Of a stretch of DNA of 64,000 nucleotides, positions 1 through 15,704 are shown in pieces. How positions within the stretch are numbered: position 1 is the stretch's first letter; the number at the start of each line of letters is the position of its first letter. Source of the DNA: Lolium rigidum (Eukaryota > Streptophyta > Magnoliopsida > Poales > Poaceae); NCBI RefSeq assembly GCF_022539505.1, contig NC_061508.1, positions 261,584,736 to 261,648,735 of the forward strand, written 5' to 3'. The position numbers and the translations under genes are program-made. The notes beneath the pieces were generated by a model. That model was not told where the DNA came from. It was given only the letters and a program-made list of their open reading frames with translations, and ran no database searches.

Positions 1-791
1 ACCCCAGATCCGTTCTGTGTGGCGTGGCGCCGTCTCTGACGTCGGTTTGCTACTTTTATCCGTATTAACAGATACGAAGAAAAATCCTAACGGACGCGTT
101 AGGTACTCGATAAATATGACTGGGACTCGACAGAATGGTAAGACCTTAAGCGGCACCTGTCAAAGTTTACACCGGTATCCCGAGATCATGTCCAGGGACG
201 TGATTTTGAATTAGGTTTTTGCGGATTGCCACTAGAGCAGTTAACTAGTACCTGATCTGTTAGATGAACTAGCCCCAACTACCATTATCCCTATACAATA
301 TAAAAATTCATATGAAGAAATATAGAGAAGTTTAAAGTTTTCGAGTAAATATAAACAGTGGAGATTTTCCCTGACTCTACGATTCAAGCAAAATCTCGGG
401 GGCTACTGACATAGGCATCCCCAATGGGCCTGCCGAAGATAGTACCCGGGGTTTATTGAAGGCCCACGACTCGAAGAATAAGAATAATCGTAAGCCCAAG
501 TTGTTATTGAGGAAAGCTAGAGTTGTATTAGGAGATAATATTTGTAATCTTGCGGGATGAGTTGGAAACCCTCCCGGACTCTGTAACTTGTACAATACGA
601 ATCCCTCGGCTCCACCTCCTATATAAGGGGGAGTCGAGGGACAAAGATAGCATCGAATCATTGTCTCACAAACCCTAGTTTTCATATCGTCGAGTACTTT
701 TCGGCTGAAACCTTCGAGATCTACTTGCCCTCTACTTCCAACTAAACCCTAGTCTACAACTCGTAGGCATTGACAAGTTAATCCCCTGTCA
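1..791 (+). mobile_element. 3' end of a Ty3/Gypsy LTR retrotransposon (internal 3' region plus LTR)
   Basis: A polypurine tract (tctcgggggctac) ends at 407 and is followed at once by an LTR starting TGACATAGGC, so the element reads on the plus strand and this is its 3' LTR. A TATA box (TATATAAG) lies at about 620-627, as expected for the LTR promoter. The right end is placed near 791 (cctgtca), which is approximate. Bases 1-407 are 3' internal sequence with no usable ORF. The same PPT type occurs beside the LTR at 14164-14706, in opposite orientation, so the two elements belong to related lineages. The 5' LTR and pol lie outside the window. Confidence 0.6.
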
Positions 792-2960
792 AACCATGAT
801 AGGCGTCCAGCATAATTCGTGGACCAAATCCACTGAATCCTACCGATAAATCGAGAAGCTACAACAAGTAAGAGTAGACGTGTTGAATCTTCAGTCTCGT
901 AATGTATATTTTCTAAACTTCGCCTCGTAATATAAATTTTAATAGGGAAATAAGTTATCCCACTGTATATGAAAGCTAAACCCCTTTGCTGGTTCCTCAC
1001 CGAGTTGGGCACTGGTTCGATAAAAACTACAACTTTAGCAGTAGTTTATCGTGTTAACTATTTAGCAATAATTGTTAGACTAGACAGTAAATAACTACTC
1101 CCTCCGTTTTATGAAAGTTGTTTCTAAACACTAAATAATATCTACAACCGTCCAAATTTAAATAAATCTCAAACAAATTTAATGGGATAGAGGGAGTATA
1201 TTTTCGTGAAAGCAATTTTTCTGTAGTAGTCTAGAAGATCCCCATTTGCTGCAACCACAATAATTTAGGCAATTTTCATGTGCATGAATAGTGCAATGAA
1301 CGGTGTGCCGATAAGCTTTATAATAGTAGTTTTTGCACCGAGTTGTCAGTAGAAAACTTCAATTTTAGTAGAAATTTGCCAGGTTAATTATTTATCAGTA
1401 TTTTTTGCGAGGTTGTAAATATCTATATTTGCTCGAAAAAAAATTCTCGGTAAAGACCATGAAGGGCAACAGTAAATTGCCGACATAAGCTATGAAATAC
1501 GTCGTTATCATCCAACAACAATTCTTTCAGAGCATATACTTCTTTAGTGGTCATTTTTTAAAAGTGTTTCTTCAACTATGCCCTAGCGTGGTAATTTATA
1601 AACAAATGTTAAACCTCAACAATAGTTTTCTATGGTAATTACGCGTTAGAAACACCGGTGCATAAATCTTTGGCGATAATTCGACAACCCAATATTCGCT
1701 CCTTTTCACTCAGGGAAAATACTATTATGCCTTTTTATGATATCATTGAAAAAATATATTTACTCCACCTTTTGTTGCCTCTTTTACCTAGAGATAATAC
1801 TATTGCCGTTTTCTATCGTATCTTTATAAATGTATACTTACTTCACCCACTACCTCTTTCAGCCGGTGTAAATACTGCCTTTTTCTTCTGTAGCAACTCC
1901 AGAAACAAAGGTACTCCATCATCCTCCATCTCCTTTAGTAAAAAAAACCAATATCTCTGAAAAACGTGCTTCGTCGTACGTCACATCTTTTAATCGGTGT
2001 GTGTTGTCCTCGCTCCGGGCCTGTGTAGTGCTACTGACATATTACCCTCATTTTTTCCAACCACATGGTGATTTTGTCCATACTACCCTCTTTCTTCATC
2101 GTCCCATGAGCAGAGCTTCTCTCTTTTCTGATTGTTTTCATTCACCAAAAATACAACTTATAATAGCAAAGGCTAATTTAAGATGTTTCAAACAAGTAAT
2201 TTTACACGTTATCCTTCATGTCTTTCCCAGCTAGAGGAGTTTGGTCCTCCCACTTTTGCCTCCTTTTCTCACAAATTGAGATCCTTATTATGAAAGAATA
2301 TCTAGCTCATGCCTTTTTCCGAGAAAATCATTCCACTTTTTTAGCAATACTTATGGACGCTATAAAAAATTAAACCACAAGAAATTAGACCGCGACGCTG
2401 CAGTATCAGTTTTACGTTTTTTTATAAGGGCTTTACACCATCCCTTCTACGGTACCTCAGGTACTCCATATACCTCAGGTACTCCATATTTATTCTAAAA
2501 TTTCTAAAAGGCTTGTGTTTTCAAAGGTTCAGAAGGCTAAAACCTTTTCTTGAATGAAAACACAAGGACGGGTGAGATTAAACTATACCTATATTCAAAA
2601 TTGGAGGTAGGAAGTTTGAGATTAAATGATAACAGGATATCATTTTGAAAGTTTACACTGTTTTGAGGATTGGGGTCTATGGAAGCTTTTCCAATACACT
2701 ACATAGCAAACAATCTAATAGCTCTCTTCAAGAGAAAACAATATCTGATAGCTAACGGCGCGGCAGGCTTCCGTGACAAACTTCCTTGTATATCTTGAAA
2801 TATATCCAGTATCCCTGATGGGTGATGGCCTAATCGACGATTGCTTAACTCCTAGCTTGTTTAGCTTTGACCCGGCTTTGAATCTTGATGTTTCTTCTCT
2901 CTTTTTGTTTGACCAGTACACTACATTTTGTCCTTTCTTGACTTTGTCAGCGTAAGCCTG
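792..2960. other. Intergenic, no supported gene
   Basis: AT-rich sequence with short random ORFs only. It contains the small Stowaway MITE listed separately and a short tandem duplication at about 2453-2488 (two copies of tacctcaggtactccata). I see no coding signature, splice pattern or LTR boundary. Confidence 0.5.
1098..1196. mobile_element. Stowaway-type MITE (99 bp)
   Basis: The element starts ctccctccg and ends with the inverse agagggag. It is flanked by TA on both sides (1096-1097 and 1197-1198), the Tc1/Mariner target duplication. It has no coding capacity. Confidence 0.8.
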
Positions 2961-2963
2961 AGC

Positions 2964-2970
2964 TATAAAA
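2964..2970 (+). promoter_or_regulatory. TATA box of the lectin gene
   Basis: TATAAAA lies 73 bases before the lectin ATG, a normal distance allowing for a short 5' leader. No other TATA-like site is as well placed. Confidence 0.55.
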
Positions 2971-3042
2971 GAAGTTTCCCGACGTTCGGTGTTTCTATCC
3001 GAACACCCAAACACAAACAACGGAGGTACGCACTGACCCAAG

Positions 3043-4007
3043 ATGGCAAGCTCTCCTAAACGTACAGCTCTCGCGCTAGTGCTGCTCTGCGCAGCCACCA
3101 TCATGGCGGCGTCCTCGACGGCGGCAAAAGACGTCGAGTCCTACAGCTTCCCAGCCTTCAACGTCAACACGACCGACAACCTCCTGGTGGCCACCAACAT
3201 GACCGTCGCCACGCCGGCGTCGCTCCTCTTCCAGCCCGAGCGGCCCTTCCCGGAGGTCAACGTGTCCGAGGGCTTCCTGCTGCTCCCCGACACGATCGAC
3301 CTCAGGCGCGCCGGCACCGACGCCGGCAGGCCGCCGGCACGCGAGGCGTCCTTCAACACGAGCTTCACGGTGGAGAGCTCCGCCTCCCCCGTCTCCTTCG
3401 TCATCCTCCTGGACAGGTTCCCGACGTTCAACAACCGCGTGGGCCTCCGCGGCGGCAACGACTCGGCCGCCGGCGGCGCCGTGCCGAACGCCACGGCGGA
3501 CGGCCTCGCCGCGGTCGAGGTCGGCACGGTGAAGTCGTACGCGCCCGAGTCCCCGGACGTCGGCCTCAACGTCACCGTCACGCCCAACGGCACCGCGGCG
3601 GCCGCCGTGTGGATCGAGTACGACGCCGTCGCACACCTCCTGCACGTGTACGTCGGTGCCGCCGGCGGGGAGCCGAGGCCGTCGAGAGCCCTGCTCGACA
3701 CGCCGCCTCTCTCGCCGGGCAAGGCATCGCGCAGACCTCCCCCTTCGGTGTCTTCGTCGGCCAAGGAACCACGCAGACCGCGCTCGTCGGTCTCTTCGCC
3801 GGCAAGGTCCGCGATATCTTCGTCGGCGTCCGTGACTGGGACCTGACGGTGGACAGGCTTGATGGCAAGAAGAAGAAGGGAACGTCGTGGTGGGTGATAC
3901 TGATCGCTGTGCTCGGATCCGTGGCCGCCGCGACCGCCATCCTCTCCTTGGTGGCGTGGTGCTTCGTGTCGAGGCGCCGGGCGCGCAACATGGAACCCAA
4001 GCTATAG
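3043..4007 (+). pseudogene. L-type (legume) lectin-domain membrane protein, single exon, one frameshift
   Basis: The ATG at 3043 opens a protein with a signal peptide (residues about 1-28, hydrophobic LALVLLCAATIMAA) and a legume-lectin-like beta-sandwich domain from about residue 30 (ESYSFPAFNV) onward. Eight N-x-S/T sequons fit a secreted or extracellular domain. Near base 3700-3725 the frame changes: one missing base or two extra bases join it to a second frame that gives SPFGVFVGQGTTQTALVGLF, then VRDWDLTVDR, a transmembrane helix (WWVILIAVLGSVAAATAIL) and a short basic tail ending at TAG 4005-4007. A lectin receptor kinase would continue into a kinase domain; none follows, so this is a lectin-TM protein or a truncated LecRK. 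The acidic/Asn metal-site residues typical of sugar-binding legume lectins (VEFDT-like motif) read VEVGT here, so sugar binding is doubtful. The frameshift could be a real lesion or an assembly error, since the downstream frame is fully preserved. Confidence 0.75.
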
Positions 4008-5045
4008 TTTACTAGATTTGGAGGTGCGCTAAGGCGCACCATCCCGTAGATCTTACACCAATGTTTATTTTGTATAACAATAAATTTTACTTCTAATATG
4101 ATAATAATATATGTTCTTTAGGTTCTACTAAGCTATGTCTCTTTGCTAAAGTTTCATTTGCCTTGGTTAAGAATTTAAAGCATTTTCAAAAAATGGGAAA
4201 GCAATTTTTTCTGCAAAATTTTCTACTAATAAAATACAATACTAGCTTGAAGACTTGCACATATGCCTGGTCGCTGGAGTTGCACCACGTGAGCTAGATC
4301 GTACGGAACGTGTCTTCTGCTTAAGCTTCTCGATCAACACACAATGGATTTGATCCGGAAATTATATCGCACGCGAGCCGCGGTTGACTGAAGATTTGCA
4401 AACTTCTAGGATAATGAGACCGCATCTGATTAAACCTCTACGTAGAAAAGAAGGTCGTGTTTGATAGCCTGTGCCTCTATCTGTGGGTTCACTGGGACGG
4501 CTTCATGGGTCCGTAGACTGTTGCGAACGAATTACATGTTAATTTTAGCGAGTTATTTGGTAGGTCGGACTGCATCATTTGCTACCCAAATACCACTTTA
4601 TTTAGTTGCCTGCAACAGGACTATCATCAGTAGCGAGTCACAACACATGTGTTCGATTACTATTTTAGGCACATATATATGGTATTTCCTCACCACGTTC
4701 AAATATAGTGAGCTTACCATCACACAATGCATACATAAGGATCACAACAAAGCAATCAAACATAATACACATCATATATATTAACATCTAACCTACTATT
4801 TACCAACTTAGTTCTAGCGACATACTACTAAAACACTTAGTTTTGCCTAATCAGTAGCGTACCTACACCTGGGGCATACACTCCCGGCACAAAAGGGATG
4901 TTCAGTAGCCTCATCAGGCCAACATTACAACCATAAGATCACAAAAGCTGCTACAGAAGCAGACATATAACAAGGATGACTCCCTCTAATGGCGACATTC
5001 ATACTGAGGATCTTCCCAAGGGCCCTGACGATGCTTCTTGCATCT
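4008..5045. other. Intergenic, no supported gene
   Basis: The 3' flank of the lectin gene is AT-rich and has no recognizable gene, LTR boundary or MITE. Short ORFs here show no domain that I recognize. Confidence 0.45.
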
Positions 5046-5560
5046 CTAGATGATATCCACGGAGCTGTACATCTTGAAGTAGAAGAGACCGTCCATGGGG
5101 TGAAGAGGATCGTTCCATCAAAAGCAATCCCGGCTTTCCCGACGAACTCGGTCCAGCCTTTAATGAACATGACCCTTTCACCCCTCCAATGCAACTGCAC
5201 ATTGTTCTCACAGTACTTTCCTAGATAGAGTGGCGTCTTCACGGGCTACCCGTCCTTCTTGAGCTTGTACCTCTTGATGAGCACATGCTCCATGGCGGGC
5301 GGCACACTCAGGGTTAGGAGTTCAATGGTGGAGAGCTGCACGAAGAAGGCTAGAACCTTGGGCGCGTAAATCTCGTGGTAGGCATCCATAAGTGCAACAT
5401 TGTTGCCCCGGAGCAGCAGCCTGGGCATTGGGTGCCGAACTGCCGACAAAGCCAGGGAATGGTGATCACCATGGGTCCATGGCATGGCATTGGCAAGCAT
5501 TCCATGATTTCCATCAACATGCATGACGATGTGGTGATCACCATGCCATGTCATTGTCAC
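5046..5560 (-). pseudogene. B3 DNA-binding-domain protein, pseudogene
   Basis: On the minus strand the frame gives the first half of a B3-type fold (LLTLSVPPAMEHVLIKRY, about 5325-5265). It then meets an in-frame TAG at 5248-5246 and continues in the same frame with KTPLYLGKYCENNVQLHWRG and VMFIKGWTEFVGKAGIAFDG, the classic B3 ending (F..GW..FV...G). After ILFTP a one-base loss shifts the frame; the other frame then reads MDGLFYFKMYSSVDII and stops at TAG 5048-5046, which looks like the ancestral C-terminus. B3 proteins are plant transcription factors that bind DNA in the nucleus. Two independent lesions make this copy non-functional. The N-terminal part is uncertain because it runs through simple catggtgatcacc-like repeats. 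Confidence 0.6.
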
Positions 5561-7176
5561 CTCCTTGCTTCTGTGCCATGGTCATGTCATTCACGGCTAG
5601 CGCACACTACTTGTACCAAATCAGTAATCTACCCTAAATCGAACGTCCCTAATCCAATTGAAATGAACTATTGTCGGATCTAACAAAATCCTTACCAAAA
5701 TCAAAAAAAAGGGGAACTGGAAACAAACAATCGGACGAACGGAAAGTACCCACGTTGGAGGTGGAGGCATACACTTGAGCAGCGGCGGCTTCCTCTAATG
5801 GCGACATTCATAGGAAGAATCATTTTCCAATAAATAAGTTACCCCATTTTCAACCGAGCGGCAGGTTCGGTTAGGTACTTGTAAACCAAAAAAAAGTTAC
5901 CCCATTCTCACCTTAAAATCACGGAGAAAAAAAAAGTAAGTTGGGTTGTCTTGTCGGCCCAATTATGCTTGGGCCAACTTCCCAGATATCCCCCACTCAC
6001 CCCAAAGCGTAAAGTTTCAACTGAGAGCCCTGCCGTTGAACTGGAAGGTCCGAAACCCACCTGAGCAGCGGCGGCGTCCGACATCGCCGGCACTAGGCCT
6101 GGAATGCCGGCCGCCATCCGCCTTCCGTCACACCCGCGGAGCTCGCGACCACACGCAGACGTCCGGACGGCGATGAAGCAGCCACCATCGAGGCACAATC
6201 AAGCCCATCGGCCGCCAAACCTAGCCGCCGCTTCAGATTCCGATGTCTGCCAATTTTCGTTGAACGACTGTGGCGTCGTGCAAATGACTTGCAGATCTGC
6301 CGCAGCAATCCGTCTCGCTGAGCACGAGAGGTAGTTACAAGGTAATTAATTTTTTTGGGTCCCCCCAATTGGCCACTGTCTTGTTTTTGCGGATCAAATT
6401 AGCATTGTACCACATGGAAATTTACCAAGTATTCTCGCGCTCTGCAATATCAGTGGTTCCAAAATAATTTTAGGTGCATCGGAAAATCTCTCATAGCTTA
6501 GGTGATTTTGACAGGCGGTGTTGTAGAACTGTCGGCTACACAGTTTTTGACCTGTCAGAGGTAGACCATTTATTCTGTAGCAGTGCATTGCTGAAATCTC
6601 CAATATTCATGTGCTGCTAGAATGCCCTCCCAGCCAATCCCATCATCTTCTATCCTTAGTTTAGCATTCATCTTTTTTTTAAATAAATTATTTTTTTGCA
6701 TTTGTCTCTTTTGTTAGCTTTCCTCTGCTTTTTTCCTCAATAACATCCCCTGCTTTTTTCTGCCTTGGCTCACAAATCTCGATCCATTGTGGCCCGACTC
6801 CTGCTCCTGGGTTATCCAAATGTGCATTGGGTTTTAGGGAGGTGCATGTGTTCATCTTTAAATATTGGTGCTAGCCTCTTCTATCAGTGGCGATGCTCAA
6901 ATTCTGGCCAAAATTTCTGCGAGATGCTCTTTAGAAGACACGTGCTAAGCTCCATCTCAGTTGCGTGCTATGCCAGCAGCCTCTGGGATCTGGTGGAGGC
7001 ACGACATGGGATTCCTCAACATCTTATTTTTCTCCATACTCCTTGACGGTGATGTTGGTGCTTGCTCGTTGCCGAATGATTATGGTAGTTTATATGTTTA
7101 CTACTAGCAGTTGGAAGAAAATACTTATAATTAAGAAGGTGGGTTAGAGGAGTGAACATAGATTTCGGTTTGCATA
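5561..7176. other. Intergenic with one GC-rich patch, no supported gene
   Basis: About 5990-6330 is GC- and CpG-rich, resembling a grass 5' exon or leader, but no frame shows a recognizable domain and no convincing downstream exon follows. The phrase ctctaatggcgacattcat occurs both at 4984-5002 and near 5794-5812, suggesting a small duplication of the B3 pseudogene flank. The rest is AT-rich and featureless. Confidence 0.4.
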
Positions 7177-7178
7177 TA

Positions 7179-7414
7179 CTCCCTCTGATTCAAGGAATAA
7201 GGCGCCCTCGTTTTACGTGCTTTTTATTTGACCAAGAATTGATTCAAATATATAAAGATTGTTTGTATGAAATTAGCATCATTAGAAAGTGCTTTTCAAT
7301 ACGAATCCAACAATACTAATTATATAAAATATAATCAAGATTTTGTTGCTCAATTTTTATGGTCAAAGTTTGTCTTGGAATACGTGTGCGCCTTATTCCT
7401 TGGGTCGGAGGTAG
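7179..7414. mobile_element. Stowaway-type MITE (236 bp)
   Basis: It has long inverted ends: the left end ctccctctgattcaaggaat mirrors the right end, which in reverse reads ctacctccgacccaaggaat. TA dinucleotides flank it at 7177-7178 and 7415-7416. It is non-coding. Confidence 0.85.
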
Positions 7415-7827
7415 TACTGAACTCCGTGCTCAGGAAAAGAAGACCTTGGGGCTTGGTCACCAGTTTATTATTATACTTTGCGCTTTGGAAAAGAAGGCAT
7501 CACATCATCAGTTTGGAATTTATTAACAAAACAGCTTGTTAATTATTGGTCAGATCCAATCTTGCTTTTGGCTTGGATGAACATAATATTTTAGTTGAAA
7601 CGAGGCATTGATATACATTTTTTTAATAAAGGAAATAAATCTTTTTATAAATTTTATCATGTATTAAGCCGATATAATAGAATTAGAGTCTAGCCTCGTG
7701 CCTATGCATATGGCTATACAGATAACCAGCAGCCCAGCACACGCTAAGTTCACGAACCGATAAAGAAAAAGTCTGAAAGAGGTAAAAATGTCCTCTTTGT
7801 CTGCCTGCCCCAGTTGGGCACACGTGA

Positions 7828-11747
<3,920 letters not shown>

Positions 11748-14163
11748 ATTAATTTCGAGGGCAGGCTACAGTATATATTTTTAGATGTGTATTTGCTTAT
11801 ATTCATTAACCTGTAATGTACTGGACTGTCCTGTCATGACTGAACTAATTGATATATTTTCTGTAAAAAGCATTTTTATTCCTCTGACTGTCGAGTGATG
11901 GAAATTAATCTCAGAGCAGCCAGTGTGCTCTCTCTCTCTCTCTATACATACCTGCTCGAAAGTTTGCAGGGCAGTTGCAATTGACCAAAATCAACATTTT
12001 TCATATGTAATCTGGCAGAATTAAGGTCACAAGGAACAGGTTCTGCACCATGAATTGTACAATCTGAAAATTCCGTCCAAATAGTGTTTTCATCCCGAGG
12101 TTAATGAGGGCGCCAGCCGCCGACATGTCCTGATTCCACCCACCTGACTTACTGGATAACTAGTCCGGCGATGTACACAGGCAATTAGCATCTGGGAAGA
12201 GTGGGGTACTGTAAGCATAGCACACGATGGATTTGGTCCGGAAATTATACTAGTACCAGATTAAACTACTTGTGTTTTCCTTTGTTAGGTTATTATTAAG
12301 GTTGAGAAAAACGCTAGACGTAAGTGAGGTGGTTGGTATTCGCCAAGTGCGCCCTAGGCGAGTGTATATATAGGTTATTATATATGAATATGCATTAGTT
12401 TTAAAGCATGTAAATGTGTAAATTTCTAATAACTACCTTTAGAATAATACTCATATAGCTCATTAGTAAAGTATGGCATGATTTCTTATTGAGAAAGACA
12501 ATTTTTTAGTTGCCCCACCTAGGCTTCCCCTTATAACCTAGACTAGATGAGGCGTTTATCCATCGTCTAGTGCCTAAGCGTGCTTAAGCGTTGCCTAGGC
12601 GTCGCCTTGTCGAACAATAGTTATTATCTAATCTTTCTTGCTAGATCGGTACCGTTCGCTGTTTATCCTTGTTTACAAACATGTTTTTTGAGAAAATTGA
12701 GGATGCAGCAGGATACAATTGATTTCATCCATGAAGCTGTTGGTGCTGAATTTGCTAATAGACATACGCAGTGCCAAAATTTTGAAGTAAACCATGTGGA
12801 GGTTTATTTTCCAAGATATACATTTTTTCAGGAAAAATGCAGCATTTTTGTAATAACCCAGAACATAGGAACAACGAAGGGTAGATTTAGGAATGGGATG
12901 TGCATTTCATCGCAAAACGAGGGAAATTTTCGCGCCTTATTGCAACTAAACCTAAGAGGGATCGAGGTTCTCTCTCATTTTGCAATTCGGGTCGGGCAAT
13001 GTGAGTTAGTAAATTTCGACATGATCTCTTTTGTATCTTGGTGATTTGGGAGTTGCTTTCATTTGACAAGTAATAATGAATTGATAAGATTAAACAATAA
13101 GCAAAACTGATTATAGAAAATGAATTCACAATTTAAATACAACTTATAAATTCAAATTGAATTATAAACACAACAATTATTCAGAAATATAATTATTAGA
13201 TAAACCAAAAAGCTCATAAGCAAAACTTGAGTTTTATTGATATCACAACACAATATACATTGTCTTTACAATATTCTTGATACAAGAATTAAAAGAATAT
13301 ACAGAAATAAAAAGAAAGATTACAATATCTGATTCTACACTAACAACCTAGACTAATGACTTGAAAGTATTCTTCTATTGTCATATTCACCTTCAAAAAC
13401 CTGCAAAACAAACAAAAACACTAGCCAGGGGTTAAGAGTTAGCAATTATTCAGTTTGGACAGAAACAAGTGTCATGCACACTTGTGCATGTCCAAAACAC
13501 AGGACAACACCAGGATAAGAGCAACAACAGACCAAACCTGAGCACACACCAGGGGCTCAAGTTTCAGCATATGAGCACACAGCTCATGTGTGCTGTGCAA
13601 GCAACAACAAGGCCATGCAATGGCCTAGTCACCAAACCAAGCCAGGCTTGTGTGGCATGGCCAGAAGAGAAGAAGGCAGGGTATAAAAGAGCACAAACCC
13701 TAGAAACAGTGCATAGTCGACCAGATAAGGATTCACAAGGTAAGCAGAAGAAAGAATAGGTAGAGTTCATCCTGTTCTTGCTCAAGAACATCACAACCCA
13801 ACACATAACCCAACCAACCACCAGAAATCATGGTGACCTGAGAAGATCAACCAAGAACTGGAGGTGCATGGCTGTGACAAACAAACCAGAAGTCTGCATC
13901 AACAAAAGATTTCATTCTAGGAGATGGAACAAGGTATACCTAGTTCCTGGAGTAGATCCAGTGGATCCAATCCATAAATTATGCATGACATATGTCATGG
14001 GCTTGAGCAGATGCTCAATGGGTAGATCATCACTTGGTTTTCACCAAGGATTACTGGCAGTTTAGAAAGCTACTAAAACTGAAACCATCTAGATACAAAT
14101 CTTGTGCACACTAGCAAGAACACATGCACAGACAACACCAGTAGATGAATTGCAAGGAATAGC
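11748..14163. other. Intergenic, probably old repeat DNA
   Basis: It contains a (TC)n microsatellite at about 11929-11943. A stretch rich in CTAGGCG/CGCCTAG-type words (about 12300-12620) looks like a degenerate DNA transposon, but its ends could not be fixed. From about 12850 to 14120 the sequence has the look of retroelement DNA (a start resembling tgtaataaccc, and a TATAAAAG at 13682-13689), but I find no matched LTR pair, primer site or protein domain. No gene is supported. Confidence 0.35.
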
Positions 14164-14706
14164 TGTCGAGGGTACTCCTCGGCAATGCCCTCCGATTGGG
14201 GCTTAGGGTTGACAGAATCCTGCAAGATGATACGAGACATCGGTTCACAGACAAGCGGGGAGAGCGATTTACCCAGGTTCGGGGCCCTCGATGAGGTAAA
14301 ACCCTTACGTCCTGCACGTGCTGTTCTTGATTATGAAGATATTGGGTTACAATGGGGTGCCGAATAGTTCGGCTGAGATCTCGTCGAGAGGCTAAGTGCT
14401 ATGTTGACCTAGCTCTAGACTTTTGGTGGCTTAGATTGCTAAGATTGATTGTGTCCCTCGGCAGCCCTCTCTCGGCCTTTATATAGGAGGCCAGGTCTCA
14501 AGAGGTCTAACCGAGTACGACTAGGTTTACGATAGTTTTAAATCTAATCCTTCCTTGTTCGGCTGCCTCTTTGTCTTGCCCATCAAGGAATCTTCTGGTG
14601 CGCCATCCAAGTGGCCCGCCTTGCCTCCAAGTGCCTTCATGGGCCTCCAACTAGACAATACGGTGATAGGGCAATGTCGGTTACCCGAAGGGTAATGCCC
14701 ACGTCA
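14164..14706 (-). mobile_element. Ty3/Gypsy LTR (3' LTR, minus orientation)
   Basis: Read on the minus strand it starts TGACGTGGGCATTACC and ends CCTCGACA, giving the TG...CA termini; length 543 bp. A TATATAA box is present in the same orientation (plus about 14479-14485). Immediately next to it (plus 14707-14720) lies the polypurine tract, minus-strand actcgggggctac, which marks this as the 3' LTR. The element's body therefore extends rightward towards the gap at 18859. The possible target duplication on the outer side is atagc (14159-14163); the partner is not visible. Confidence 0.75.
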
Positions 14707-14820
14707 GTAGCCCCCGAGTGTCTAGCCGAACATTGTTCGGGTAGAGACTGAAGCATGTCTTCTTTTGATGTTCTTCTCCTTGATTGTCCTTGTTCATCTT
14801 GAATCAGCATCATCCTCTTT

Positions 14821-15310
14821 TGTCGGGTGCGCGTCAGCGCTCCCGATGGGAGTAGCCCCCGAGTCTAGGTACGGATGCTTGCAATCCGTGCGTAGACTCA
14901 AGTTGTACCACTCGAACATTCTTCTTTGCCGAAGTTTTCTGCAAGTCTTCATAAGTCATCTGATATATTTTTTGCTTGCAGGGGATGATGAGTAACGTGC
15001 CCAACTTTTGTTGGTTAACTACCGATGGCAAAACAACGTTACCCTACGCAGAATCAAGTCCCCGAGCATGATCCTGGAGTACAAAAAAGTTCTGTCGGGT
15101 GCGCGTCCAGCGCTCCTGATGGGAGTAGCCCCCGGGTCTGGGTACTGGTGCTTGCAACCGGGTGTAGACTCGATCTGAACAAACACCTTTTCCTTCGTCC
15201 TCTTTTTTCCTTCGAGTCCTCAATCTGTTGGGTGCGCGCCAGCGCTCCCGATGGGAGTAGCCCCCGAGTCTAAGCGCAGATGCTTCGCAATCTGTGCATA
15301 GACTCAAGTT
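14821..15310 (-). repeat. Three degenerate ~85-bp repeats, each containing a polypurine-tract copy
   Basis: Copies lie at about 14821-14905, 15093-15178 and 15226-15310. Each begins tgtcgggtgcgcg or a close variant, contains gatgggagtagcccccg, and ends near tagactc. On the minus strand the core is ctcgggggctactccc, the same word as the authentic PPT at 14707-14720. They lie between the PPT and the antisense gene. Confidence 0.75.
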
Positions 15311-15704
15311 CACCATCCGATAGCTTTTTATTCCTTCGAGTGCTTCAAGCATTCTTCATGACGTCATTGATGACGTTTTACCGACGTCTTGATTTTGACT
15401 GACAAGACGCGACCCGCCGGGCCCATTCTCTCCCTATCTGGTCCTATTTTCACGCAATTTCCGCCCTTCTCGCACAGTTACCAAGGCGTCTCCTCGATTC
15501 CCGCAACCATCAATCGAAAAAAAGGTCCGCTTGATAAACTGGCATAAACGACACGTGCCCACACAGTTCTTCTCCTCTTAAGATCTTCAAGGGACGAAAA
15601 ATCCCTAATCTTCTCCCACATCTGTTTTTGCCTTTCTTCTTCTTCTTCCTTCCGTAACTGCTGCGCCGCCACCACCGCTTCTTCAATCTTCCCCAGATCT
15701 CACA

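Noticed and set aside
3076..3764. Long open frames opposite to the lectin gene
   Set aside because: They are products of GC-rich codon use on the plus strand; no domain is present and the plus frame has a signal peptide, sequons and a membrane helix.
12580..13044. Open frame of 154 codons
   Set aside because: No domain, no splice context, AT-rich codon pattern unlike nearby genes and located in probable repeat DNA.
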